From: an uncultured Coriobacteriaceae bacterium
Lineage (GTDB): Bacteria; Actinomycetota; Coriobacteriia; Coriobacteriales; Eggerthellaceae
Reading direction: 5' to 3'
Length of the DNA: 8,937 nt
Assembly: GCA_900554945.1 (NCBI GenBank)
Contig: USJN01000046.1
Coordinates: 1 to 8,937, forward strand
Positions 1 to 6,363 of the stretch are shown piece by piece. The notes under the pieces are model-generated. The model saw only the letters and a list, made by a program, of their open reading frames with translations, had not been told where the DNA came from and ran no database searches. Made by a program: the position numbers and the translations under genes. The first letter of the stretch is position 1. Every line of letters starts with the position of its first letter.

Positions 1-1
1 G

Positions 2-235
2 TTCATGTGCCTCTTCGGCGTGCTCCCCACGTTCGTCGAGTGGGATTCCATCCACGCGCCCACGCGCAAGAAGGTGCTCTACATGTTCACCTTCCCGTTC
101 TTCATGCTGACGTATGTGCCCATCGCGCTCGTTGCCCTCGTGAAGAAGTGCCAGTGGAAGCCGATCAAGCACAGCATCTCGGTCGACGTCGAGGAGTTCT
201 CGGAAGCCCAGCAGGGCATCGCCGCGCAGAAGTAA
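2..235 (+). CDS. 3' end of a membrane protein, probable family 2 glycosyltransferase (partial)
   Basis: The reading frame is already open at the left edge, so only the last 77 or so residues are seen; the start lies outside the window. The visible part has a hydrophobic stretch (around YMFTFPFFMLTYVPIALVAL) preceded by a charged patch (APTRKK), and then a short cytoplasmic tail containing WKPIKHS. A W-x-P-I-x-H motif directly after the last membrane helix is common at the C terminus of processive or polysaccharide-type family 2 glycosyltransferases, which move sugar from a nucleotide donor to a membrane-linked acceptor. No catalytic DxD or QxxRW motif is visible because those lie upstream, so the assignment rests on the tail alone. 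It could be another polytopic membrane protein. It ends with TAA and is followed by a terminator, so it is the last gene of its transcript. Confidence 0.55.
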   Translation, partial: FMCLFGVLPTFVEWDSIHAPTRKKVLYMFTFPFFMLTYVPIALVALVKKCQWKPIKHSISVDVEEFSEAQQGIAAQK

Positions 236-269
236 GCTGCCGGCAGCTTCTTGCAGATCGCGCGTTTTC

Positions 270-303
270 CAGTGGGGGTCCCTCAGGGGGTCCTCTGTTT
301 TTT
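270..303 (+). terminator. Probable intrinsic terminator of the upstream membrane-protein gene
   Basis: An imperfect GC-rich hairpin (outer arm CAGTGG pairing with CCTCTG with one mismatch, inner CCC-TCA-GGG) is followed immediately by six T residues (298-303). It lies 35 bases after the TAA of the upstream gene and reads in the same direction. The interior loops are not perfectly paired, so the stem is moderate, but the position and T-run are as expected for a rho-independent terminator. No equally good terminator was found for the leftward comF gene that converges on it. Confidence 0.55.
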
Positions 304-393
304 GGTGCGGGAAGGCATAGTTCGCGAAGGGGCCCACGTCGCGGGAACGAGGGATCCTCGTCGTGCATTAAGCGAGAGCGTTAAGTCCGTGCA

Positions 394-1146
394 TCAAGCC
401 CGTGCGAAGGTGAGGCAGCGCACGTTGCGCCCGCCCGCTTCCCGTATCGCGTCGCACGCGGCGAACAGTGTGGCGCCTGTCGTGCACACGTCGTCGATGA
501 GCAGGATGCTTTCCGGTGCGCTCGCGCCCGGCAGGGCGGATACGGCATGCGCCATGTTCCCCATGCGTGCGCGACGGGAAAGCGCACGCTGGTCGCGGGC
601 GCGCGGTGGGGAGAGCAGGGGGATGACGGGCTGCCCGATTACGAGCGCCACCTCCTGCGCGAGCAGCTCCGCGTGGTCGAACCCTCGGCGTGCCAGGGCC
701 TTGCGCGAGGCGGGGACGAACGTGACCCCTGCCACTTCGCTCGCGATCTCGGGGGAGAGGTAGCGTGCCATGTAGCGCGCCATCTCCGTTGCAAGTCGTT
801 GCTCGCCCCCGTCCTTGTAGACGACGGCGATGCGCCGCGTGCTCTCGGCAAGTTCGAAGGGGCTTGCGAGGCTCGAGAACGCCACGGCTTTTCGTCCCGT
901 TGCGGCAAGCATCACGGGGTTGCACTCGGTGCACTGCATATGCCCCCAGGGAGCGCCGCAGATGGGGCATGCACGCCAAAGGTCGATGAAGGGAAGTTCG
1001 CTTCTGCAGCGTTCGCATAAAAGTTCGCCGGGCTCATCGCAAATGGCGCAGCGGGTGGGCCAAAGCGTTTCCGCCACAGCCTGCGCCGCTGCCTCGGCGT
1101 AGAGGCGCGCGGTGTCGGCGAGGGTGGTTGTCGCGAAGGCTGTCAT
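394..1146 (-). CDS. comF: ComF family protein (zinc-ribbon phosphoribosyltransferase-like)
   Basis: This 250-residue protein has the two-part ComF layout. The N terminus carries a four-cysteine-pair zinc-binding region (CAICDEPGELLCERC, then CPICGAPWGHMQCTEC). The C terminus is a type I phosphoribosyltransferase fold with the PRPP-binding signature ILLIDDVCTTGATL, in which the paired acidic residues DD are present. The length is typical of the family (about 220-250). ComF proteins are linked to DNA uptake in naturally competent bacteria, but homologues are widespread in species where competence is unknown, so the role here is open. I chose the ATG at 1146 because the zinc region begins soon after it; the frame stays open to 1425 but that extension is low in family-like sequence. 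No good Shine-Dalgarno precedes the ATG. The gene stands alone, converging with the membrane-protein gene and divergent from the molybdoenzyme genes. Confidence 0.85.
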   Translation of the reverse strand: MTAFATTTLADTARLYAEAAAQAVAETLWPTRCAICDEPGELLCERCRSELPFIDLWRACPICGAPWGHMQCTECNPVMLAATGRKAVAFSSLASPFELAESTRRIAVVYKDGGEQRLATEMARYMARYLSPEIASEVAGVTFVPASRKALARRGFDHAELLAQEVALVIGQPVIPLLSPPRARDQRALSRRARMGNMAHAVSALPGASAPESILLIDDVCTTGATLFAACDAIREAGGRNVRCLTFARA

Positions 1147-1153
1147 GATGTGG

Positions 1154-1159
1154 AGTGTA
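1154..1159 (-). promoter_or_regulatory. Possible -10 element (TACACT) for a leaderless comF transcript
   Basis: On the minus strand TACACT lies eight bases before the comF ATG, matching four of six bases of TATAAT. Transcription from it would begin almost at the start codon, giving a leaderless mRNA, which would explain why there is no Shine-Dalgarno. A perfect TTGACA (complement of 1194-1199) lies upstream, but at 34 bases it is too far to pair with this -10. Weak evidence. Confidence 0.2.
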
Positions 1160-1446
1160 ACGAACGATCCTGACAGATGATGCGCACGAGCCTTGTCAAA
1201 ACGCGGTGCGATGGAAACAGGGATGACTGCGCTTTTCCAATCATCTGCGGGGATTCCTGTCGACACTGCCAAGACTCTGCGGGTTTTCCCGTCAGAATTT
1301 CTCCGGGCGTGCGCATATTCCGCCTTTGGTTCGCTCCCGCAATTCGAAAAAACCTTGCAAGAACCTGGCAGGACCCCCTGATTTTTAGCCAAGGCGTCGT
1401 AGCTTCGCCGCGCTATTCGCGCCATCTTCCTTTTCTAGACATTGGT

Positions 1447-1497
1447 TATGTGCAGTAGATACAAAAATTCGTACTTCTATTGGCCTCTGAGCACATA
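1447..1497. repeat. Inverted repeat TATGTGC-N37-GCACATA, candidate operator
   Basis: TATGTGC at 1447-1453 is the exact reverse complement of GCACATA at 1491-1497. The arms are about 44 bases apart centre to centre, near four helical turns, so both would face the same side of the DNA. The right arm overlaps where a -35 would sit for the TATACT at 1519. This fits a binding site for a dimeric or tetrameric regulator. Seven-base arms at this distance can also arise by chance. Confidence 0.3.
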
Positions 1498-1518
1498 CTC
1501 ATCTCTTCTCGCGCTTCC

Positions 1519-1524
1519 TATACT
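1519..1524 (+). promoter_or_regulatory. Candidate -10 box (TATACT) of the molybdoenzyme cluster
   Basis: TATACT matches five of six bases of the sigma-70 type consensus and lies about 58 bases before the ATG of the large subunit. Transcription would start near 1531, giving a leader of about 50 bases. The six bases at the best spacing for a -35 (1496-1501, TACTCA) match TTGACA poorly, three of six. A good -10 with a poor -35 is typical of promoters needing an activator. Confidence 0.45.
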
Positions 1525-1581
1525 TCATGGCAAAGAGGGACCTGACGGGGGTCTCCATCGAGGAGGAGAGAGGGCGAGAAG

Positions 1582-3888
1582 ATGAAGTTCAACGAGGATC
1601 TCTATCGCAAGGAAAAGCACTGGAAGGAAGGGGAGTTCGACGTTTACCGCAACATGCAATGGACGGGCCCTGGCTGCCACGAAGGTTGCGGCGTGCTGTT
1701 CTACGTCAAGGACGGTAAGGTCGACCACATCGAGGGCGACCCCAATGATGAGTTCAGCCGCGGCCGTCTGTGCATGCGTTGCCTGAACATGGTCGACGAA
1801 GCCATCAACAACCCGACTCGTTTGGGCCATCCCTTGAAGCGCGTGGGTAAGCGCGGTGAGAATAAGTGGGAGCAGATTTCCTGGGATGAGGCGTACGACA
1901 TGATCGAGGAGCATGTCCGCGCTGCCTGGGACGAAATCGGTCCCGAAGCGATCGTCGCCCTTGAAGGCACTGGCCGCAACGTCGTGTGGCAAATCCCCCT
2001 GCTTGAGTACTCTGCGTTCAAGAGTCCGAACTTCGGTTGCGGCTTCCTCTCTGGCGACTCGTGCTACCTGCCGCGCTGCTCGGCTTCCGTGGGCGTTATG
2101 GGCGGCCCTGCCGTCGTCGACTGTGGCCAGTACGACCCGCGTCGTTATGATAATCCCGAGTACAAGTTCCCCGAGGTCATCCTCCAGTGGGGCTGCAACG
2201 CCGTCAAGACCAACGCTGATGGCTTCCTCGGCCACTGGCTTGTCGACTGCATGAAGGAAGACGGCTCAAAGCTCATCAACGTCGACCCGCGCGTTACTTG
2301 GATGGGCTCGCGTGCCGAGTACAATATCCAGCCCCGTCCCGGCACCGACGCTGCCGTTGCGATGGCCATGATCAACGTGATCATCGAGGAGGACCTCTAC
2401 GATCACGATTTCGTCGAGGACTGGTGCTACGGCTTTGATGCGTTGCGTGATGAGATGAAGGACAAGACCCCCGAATGGGCTGCCGAGATCGCCTGGGTCG
2501 ATGCCGAGGATATCCGCGGTGCCGCTCGTCTCTACGCGTCCGGCAAGCCTTCGGCGTTCCACTGGGGCCTTTCGACGGACATGACGCCGAACGGCGTTGG
2601 CCAGGCGCACGCGTTCATGATACTCGAAGGCATCACTGGCAATGTCGATGTGCCCGGCGGCAACTACCTGGCGACCGGCCCCTATGGCGTCGACGCCCTG
2701 TACGGCTGCGGCTACAATTACTTCATCTCGCCCGAACTTCAGGAGAAGCGTATCGGCGTCGAGAAGTACCCGATGCACAAGTACGGCACTGCGGCCTGCG
2801 CTGTAGGCGATGAGATCCTGCTTCAGCTCGAGACCGAGCAGCCCTATCAGATCAAGGTTATGTACCTTGCAGGCACGAATCCCATCGTGAACATGGCTGC
2901 TGAGGCTCCGCGCGTTTACAAGGCGATGCTCAACTGCCCGTTCATCGTGGTTGCCGATATGTGGATGACCCCGACCGCGACTGCCTGCGCTGACCTCGTC
3001 CTGCCTGTTGCCATGAGCTGCGAGCGCGACTCCTTCCGCGAATGGTGGACCCCGAGCCGTGCGATCACCAAGATCACCCAATACGAGGAAGCGAAGTCCG
3101 ACGAGGAGATTCTCGTTGACCTCTCCCTGCGCTTGAACGGCGACAACGTGCCGTGGCACGATGTCGAGTCCCTGCTCAACTGGGTGCTGGCAAAGGACAA
3201 CGCACCGCGCACCTGGACCGAGCTCAAGGACATGATGTACGAGTACAACTTCCAGGGCTACCGCCGTTACGAGTCGGGCAAGCTTCGCCCCGACGGACAG
3301 CCTGGATTCAACACGATGACGGGCAAGCTCGAACTTCAAAGCTGCCTTCTGGGTGCGCTCGGCTACCATGACCTGCCGTATTTCGAGGAGCCGCCCGAGA
3401 GCCCCGTTTCGGCGCCCGAACTCTACAAGGAGTACCCGCTCGTGCTCACCACCGGCAAGCGCCACTGGGAATTCTTCCACTCTGAGCATCGCAATATGCC
3501 CACGATGCGCGAATTCCGCCCCGAGCCGACCTTCGACATCAACCCGGTTGACGCCGAGAAGTACGGTATCGAAGATGGACAATGGGTGTGGATTGAGAAT
3601 CAGCGCGGCCGCTGCCGCCAGATCGCCCACCTGGTGCCGACGATGAAAGAAGGAACCATCTGCGCCGATCATGGCTGGTCGTTCCCCGAAACCGAGGAAG
3701 CGGCGCCGAACCTGCAGGGCATCTGGGACGTCAATATCAACAATCTGACCACCCAGTGCGTGGTCGGCGAAACCGGCTACGGCGCTCCCTATCGCTGTCT
3801 GCTGTGCAAGATCTACCCGGTGACTGAAGAGAACAGCAAGGTGACGCCTACCCAGGTCGTTGCCCAGATGATCGCGGATGCGGAATAG
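1582..3888 (+). CDS. Molybdopterin (bis-MGD) oxidoreductase large subunit, acetylene hydratase / catechol dehydroxylase-like
   Basis: This 768-residue protein has the DMSO reductase superfamily layout: an N-terminal Fe-S region (residues 26-70), the Mo-cofactor core with the AGTNPIVN motif near 430-436, and a C-terminal molybdopterin dinucleotide-binding domain from about 618, including ADHGWSFPE (HGW at 697-699) and ending GYGAPYRCLLCKIYPV. There is no Tat or Sec signal, so it should be cytoplasmic. The size and C-terminal motif resemble acetylene hydratase and the catechol dehydroxylase/transhydroxylase group more than nitrate or formate enzymes. The Fe-S site is unusual: C32-x3-C36-x27-C64 fits the family, but the usual first cysteine position is Gly29; C67 could substitute. 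C161, C166 and C181 lie where the Mo ligand is often found, but which one binds Mo cannot be told. The ATG follows GAGGG at 1570-1574, with AGGAGG further up; no upstream in-frame start exists before a stop at 1543. The substrate is unknown. Confidence 0.85.
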   Translation: MKFNEDLYRKEKHWKEGEFDVYRNMQWTGPGCHEGCGVLFYVKDGKVDHIEGDPNDEFSRGRLCMRCLNMVDEAINNPTRLGHPLKRVGKRGENKWEQISWDEAYDMIEEHVRAAWDEIGPEAIVALEGTGRNVVWQIPLLEYSAFKSPNFGCGFLSGDSCYLPRCSASVGVMGGPAVVDCGQYDPRRYDNPEYKFPEVILQWGCNAVKTNADGFLGHWLVDCMKEDGSKLINVDPRVTWMGSRAEYNIQPRPGTDAAVAMAMINVIIEEDLYDHDFVEDWCYGFDALRDEMKDKTPEWAAEIAWVDAEDIRGAARLYASGKPSAFHWGLSTDMTPNGVGQAHAFMILEGITGNVDVPGGNYLATGPYGVDALYGCGYNYFISPELQEKRIGVEKYPMHKYGTAACAVGDEILLQLETEQPYQIKVMYLAGTNPIVNMAAEAPRVYKAMLNCPFIVVADMWMTPTATACADLVLPVAMSCERDSFREWWTPSRAITKITQYEEAKSDEEILVDLSLRLNGDNVPWHDVESLLNWVLAKDNAPRTWTELKDMMYEYNFQGYRRYESGKLRPDGQPGFNTMTGKLELQSCLLGALGYHDLPYFEEPPESPVSAPELYKEYPLVLTTGKRHWEFFHSEHRNMPTMREFRPEPTFDINPVDAEKYGIEDGQWVWIENQRGRCRQIAHLVPTMKEGTICADHGWSFPETEEAAPNLQGIWDVNINNLTTQCVVGETGYGAPYRCLLCKIYPVTEENSKVTPTQVVAQMIADAE

Positions 3889-3900
3889 GAGGAGCAGGAA

Positions 3901-4233
3901 ATGAGCGCAAACGGCCTTTTCATCAACTACGAGTTCTGCACCGGCTGCCACAGCTGCGAGGTGGCGTGCAAGAAGGAGCATAAGCTTCCCAAGGGTCAGT
4001 TCGGCATGCACGTGCTGCAGGACGGACCGCGCCAGATGCTCGATGGCAAATGGGAGTTCACTTACATTCCGTACCCCTCGCACCAGTGCGACCTGTGCGC
4101 TGAGCGTACGGCGGAGGGGCGCCTTCCCACTTGCGTGCATCACTGCCAGGCGGGCGTCATGGAATACGGGCCGCTCGAAGAGCTTGTGAAATACGCCGAG
4201 AAGTACCCGAAGTCGATGATTTACTCGCTGTAG
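3901..4233 (+). CDS. Two-cluster 4Fe-4S electron-transfer subunit of the molybdoenzyme
   Basis: A 110-residue ferredoxin-like protein with exactly eight cysteines in two groups: C13-x2-C16-x2-C19-x3-C23 and C63-x2-C66-x11-C78-x3-C82. In this fold each cluster takes three ligands from one group and the fourth from the other, so two [4Fe-4S] clusters are expected. It resembles the small subunits of DMSO reductase family enzymes (roughly 180-210 residues, four clusters) cut down to the two-cluster core. It has no signal peptide or membrane segment. The gene starts 12 bases after the large-subunit stop; its Shine-Dalgarno AGGAGG (3887-3892) overlaps that stop codon, so the pair is almost certainly translated from one mRNA. 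The likely role is to pass electrons between a cytoplasmic donor and the molybdenum site. No membrane anchor or quinone-linked subunit follows. Confidence 0.85.
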   Translation: MSANGLFINYEFCTGCHSCEVACKKEHKLPKGQFGMHVLQDGPRQMLDGKWEFTYIPYPSHQCDLCAERTAEGRLPTCVHHCQAGVMEYGPLEELVKYAEKYPKSMIYSL

Positions 4234-4267
4234 AGAAGCACTAGCTTCACGGAGACCTCGCCTGATG

Positions 4268-4307
4268 CAAGCCGGCTTTGCTCGCTTCGTGCGCGCGGGC
4301 CGGCTTG
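4268..4307 (+). repeat. Perfect 9-bp inverted repeat between the Fe-S gene and the Cys-rich gene
   Basis: CAAGCCGGC (4268-4276) pairs exactly with GCCGGCTTG (4299-4307) around a 22-base loop. It lies 35 bases after the Fe-S subunit stop. No T-run follows, so it is not a standard intrinsic terminator; it could be an mRNA-stabilising hairpin, an attenuator that lowers expression of the next gene, or a protein site. The whole 164-bp gap (4234-4397) has no other gene I can support. Confidence 0.45.
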
Positions 4308-4379
4308 TGTCGTCGATGGCGAGCCGTATCCGTCAGAGCGTCTGTCGGCCGTTCCTCGTGTGCGGGCCGACTTGCGTCG
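4295..4379 (+). repeat. Diverged 18-bp direct repeat
   Basis: GCGGGCCGGCTTGTGTCG at 4295-4312 recurs as GCGGGCCGACTTGCGTCG at 4362-4379, with 16 of 18 bases identical. The first copy includes the right arm of the inverted repeat. The similarity extends weakly leftward (CGCTTCGTG against CGTTCCTCGTG), suggesting an old duplication of about 67 bases. Its function is unknown. Confidence 0.4.
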
Positions 4380-4397
4380 CGGGAAAGGAATCTTGCC

Positions 4398-4676
4398 ATG
4401 GGCTGTATGAGTTGCAATCCCTTTTGCGGGAAGTGCCGGCCGCCTCATCCCAAGCCAGTCGTCTGCAAGGCGTGCGGCAGGCTCGTGATGCGCGGTCGCT
4501 ATGATGAGTGGGCGTGTCCCAACTGCGGTGCAACCCTGCCTCCCCGCGAGCGGCTCCGCTGTAACTGGACGGGCCTTCTGTGCGACATCCCCTGCATGTA
4601 CAATGTGCGCGAGAACCCGACGGGTGAGCTTCATCCCTGCAGATGGCCGGACGGCAGCCATCTGCACAAAGGCTGA
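4398..4676 (+). CDS. Uncharacterised 92-aa protein with twelve cysteines (three four-Cys sets)
   Basis: I do not recognise this family. The protein has 12 cysteines in 92 residues, falling into three sets of four: C3-x2-C6-x3-C10-x2-C13; C23-x2-C26-x13-C40-x2-C43, a textbook zinc-ribbon spacing; and C55-x6-C62-x3-C66-x14-C81. Each set could hold one zinc or one Fe-S cluster. There is no signal peptide or membrane segment. The start at 4398 is preceded by AAAGGAA (4384-4390) at good spacing; an in-frame start at 4278 would add 40 residues of Arg/Ser-rich sequence typical of shadow coding, so I reject it. It lies downstream of the molybdoenzyme pair on the same strand, with no clear terminator between, and so is probably in the same operon. 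It may be an assembly chaperone, a metal-handling protein or an electron carrier. Both the gene and its cysteine pattern are well supported; the function is not. Confidence 0.75.
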   Translation: MGCMSCNPFCGKCRPPHPKPVVCKACGRLVMRGRYDEWACPNCGATLPPRERLRCNWTGLLCDIPCMYNVRENPTGELHPCRWPDGSHLHKG

Positions 4677-4730
4677 CTGGGCTCGCTCGTTCGGAACCTT
4701 GCAATCTGGGTCCAGCTAATCCAGGGCTCG

Positions 4731-6305
4731 TTAATCCAGGACCCCGAACAGGTAGTGCAGGAATAGGCGCGTGTCGCAGTTGCCCAGATCGATTCGATAG
4801 TCGGTCTTGATCTTGTTGAGCCGGTATACCACGGTATTGCGGTGCATGTTCAGGAGGTCAGCCGTCTTTTTCACGCTGCAATCGAAGTATAGGTAGACTT
4901 TCAAAAGGCCGAAATCGTTGGTTCCGTTCTCCTCGTCAGCGCGGCGGAGCCTGCTCACGAGGTTCGGCGACGCGGCATACTTCGCGAGGAACTCGGCGGT
5001 GTCGGCGTAGGGGTCAACCAGGTAACAGGGGAAATAGCGATTGAATCGGAAAACGCAGTCGAGGTAAGGCTCGCTCGCTTGCAACGCGAGGTACTTCGAA
5101 TAGTTCTTCTGGCCGTACTCCAAGGCAACATCCGCTTCCATGCGCCCCATATGGCAGTACTCGAGCAGGTCGAAACGCGAGGAAAGCCCTATCTTCGCCT
5201 TAAGGCGGGAAATTGCCTCGAACAGCGCTTCTTCAATGCTGGCAATCTTCTTTGAACTTCGCTTTGCCGAAATCATCAGTACATAGATGCGTTGGTCGGC
5301 TATCACGGTGCGGCACGCTTGGAGTCCCGTGCGAATCTGATGTGCGATGTGCGCGACGCCGCCGCACTCTTCGGCGCCCGTGATTACCGCTATCTCGAAA
5401 ACCCCCTCGACCGGCAGGCCGAACAGGCGAGCCTTCTCTTTGAAATCGTAGGGGTCATGGATGTTGTCGTTCAGTATCGACGAAAGAAACGCCGCCCCTT
5501 TATCTCGCGAGGGGAGGGTCGTTTGCCAAAATCGATCGAGGCAAGTACCGATTTGGTCGGCGAGCAGGTTAAACAGGAACTGCTGCCAAGGCTTGATTGT
5601 TTCAGAAGAGACCATAACGAGATGTGCTGCATAATTTCCCCCGAGGCGATATATCCGCGACATGTTGGGGAGTGGATTGATGGCGTTGCCTCCCTGGTCG
5701 AGGTGACTTTTGCTTTGCGCGTGCCAGCGCTGGCCTTGGGCGAGGCGCTCGATTTGGGGAATCATCGAGGTCGGATAGCTACCCGTCTCGATGAGCGCGC
5801 GGCTCATGTCGTCGAGCGGAGGGAAGTGCGGTGTCGCGGCGACGCGCGCATAGAGAGCATCGGAGAGGGCGATGTATTTCCCTAGCACTTTCTCGCTCAG
5901 GTCAATGAGCTGCTGGGTCGAGCAATTGGAGAGGACAAGGCGCGACATCTCGGCATCCCATTCCCGGATGCCCACGAGGTAGCGGTTGACTGTGCTGCAG
6001 ACAGCGGCGGGGGAAAGTGAAGTGACGACGAGGGGAAACGCTGCTCGTTCGCTATCGACTGCCGGGTCCTTCGCGTCGTCGGATGCGGTGACCGCGAGAA
6101 CCGGGCGTGTTTGGCCGTCGCCTGCCATCTTGAGCGCCTGACTGAAGGAAGCGATGAGAAGCGCCTGCTCTCCGTCGTCCTCTTCGATTGCCGAGGCGTC
6201 GCTGCTGGCATAGGAAAACGTGCGCAGAGCCCAATCGGGAGGGACCTCGATGGGCACGCTCGCCTTCTCGAGGCAGGGTTCGATGATGCTGAGTGGGAAA
6301 AGCAT
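4731..6305 (-). CDS. CdaR/PucR-type transcriptional regulator with C-terminal HTH_30 domain
   Basis: A 524-residue regulator. Residues about 473-517 form the C-terminal helix-turn-helix of the PucR/CdaR family: an FDCSVKKTADLLNMHRNTVVYRL core, then the typical RLFLHYLF ending. Residues about 270-410 look like the GGDEF-like middle domain found in CdaR relatives (GVFEIAVITG, later RIYVLMISAK). Residues 1-240 are a sensory region I cannot assign. Family members are usually activators responding to small molecules in catabolic pathways. The ATG at 6305 was chosen because AAGGGGG lies just upstream at good spacing; the frame stays open to 6605 but that extension has no ribosome site. The gene converges on the molybdoenzyme cluster, 54 bases from the Cys-rich gene, and is the only regulator in view, so it is the natural candidate controller. 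It could instead control the lipoprotein gene or distant targets. Confidence 0.85.
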   Translation of the reverse strand: MLFPLSIIEPCLEKASVPIEVPPDWALRTFSYASSDASAIEEDDGEQALLIASFSQALKMAGDGQTRPVLAVTASDDAKDPAVDSERAAFPLVVTSLSPAAVCSTVNRYLVGIREWDAEMSRLVLSNCSTQQLIDLSEKVLGKYIALSDALYARVAATPHFPPLDDMSRALIETGSYPTSMIPQIERLAQGQRWHAQSKSHLDQGGNAINPLPNMSRIYRLGGNYAAHLVMVSSETIKPWQQFLFNLLADQIGTCLDRFWQTTLPSRDKGAAFLSSILNDNIHDPYDFKEKARLFGLPVEGVFEIAVITGAEECGGVAHIAHQIRTGLQACRTVIADQRIYVLMISAKRSSKKIASIEEALFEAISRLKAKIGLSSRFDLLEYCHMGRMEADVALEYGQKNYSKYLALQASEPYLDCVFRFNRYFPCYLVDPYADTAEFLAKYAASPNLVSRLRRADEENGTNDFGLLKVYLYFDCSVKKTADLLNMHRNTVVYRLNKIKTDYRIDLGNCDTRLFLHYLFGVLD

Positions 6306-6357
6306 GGAAACCCCCTTTGGCGTACGACCTTCTCGTTGCCATGCATTCGTTGCCCCC

Positions 6358-6363
6358 ATATTA
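6358..6363 (-). promoter_or_regulatory. Possible -10 box (TAATAT) for the regulator gene
   Basis: On the minus strand TAATAT lies about 53 bases before the regulator ATG, giving a leader near 46 bases. No good -35 is found at 16-18 bases upstream. The call depends on the -10 alone. Confidence 0.3.

Larger units (their letters stand above)
1147..1581. other. 435-bp divergent intergenic region between comF and the molybdoenzyme cluster
   Basis: I find no convincing gene here. Short frames on both strands lack ribosome sites and family-like sequence. The stretch is noticeably richer in A+T than the flanking genes, especially from about 1310 to 1530. It holds a small CGGG-TTTT-CCCG hairpin at 1280-1291, an inverted repeat TATGTGC/GCACATA at 1447-1497, and a TATACT -10 at 1519. 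It most likely contains both promoters and the operator for the rightward genes. Confidence 0.6.

Noticed and set aside
347..384. Short hairpins (ACGAGG-GAT-CCTCGT; TTAAGCGAGAGCGTTAA) as the comF terminator
   Set aside because: Both stems are short or bulged, and no T-run follows on the minus strand.
1365..1387. CAGG-ACCC-CCTG followed by ATTTTT as a terminator
   Set aside because: The stem is only four base pairs and no gene ends nearby on the plus strand.
1147..1425. N-terminal extension of ComF by 93 residues
   Set aside because: The added sequence lies in A+T-richer intergenic DNA, does not resemble ComF proteins, and would make the protein far longer than the family.
1525..2235. A 236-codon minus-strand frame at the 5' end of the molybdoenzyme gene
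   Set aside because: Antisense shadow of the Mo-enzyme frame with no ribosome site or domain.
2266..4143. A 625-codon open frame on the minus strand across the molybdoenzyme gene
   Set aside because: It lies antisense to a gene with clear family motifs; long antisense frames are expected in high-GC coding DNA with biased third positions. Its translation shows no recognisable domain and it spans two genes.
5292..5885. A 197-codon plus-strand frame inside the regulator gene
   Set aside because: Antisense to the regulator, with no start signal and a composition typical of shadow frames.
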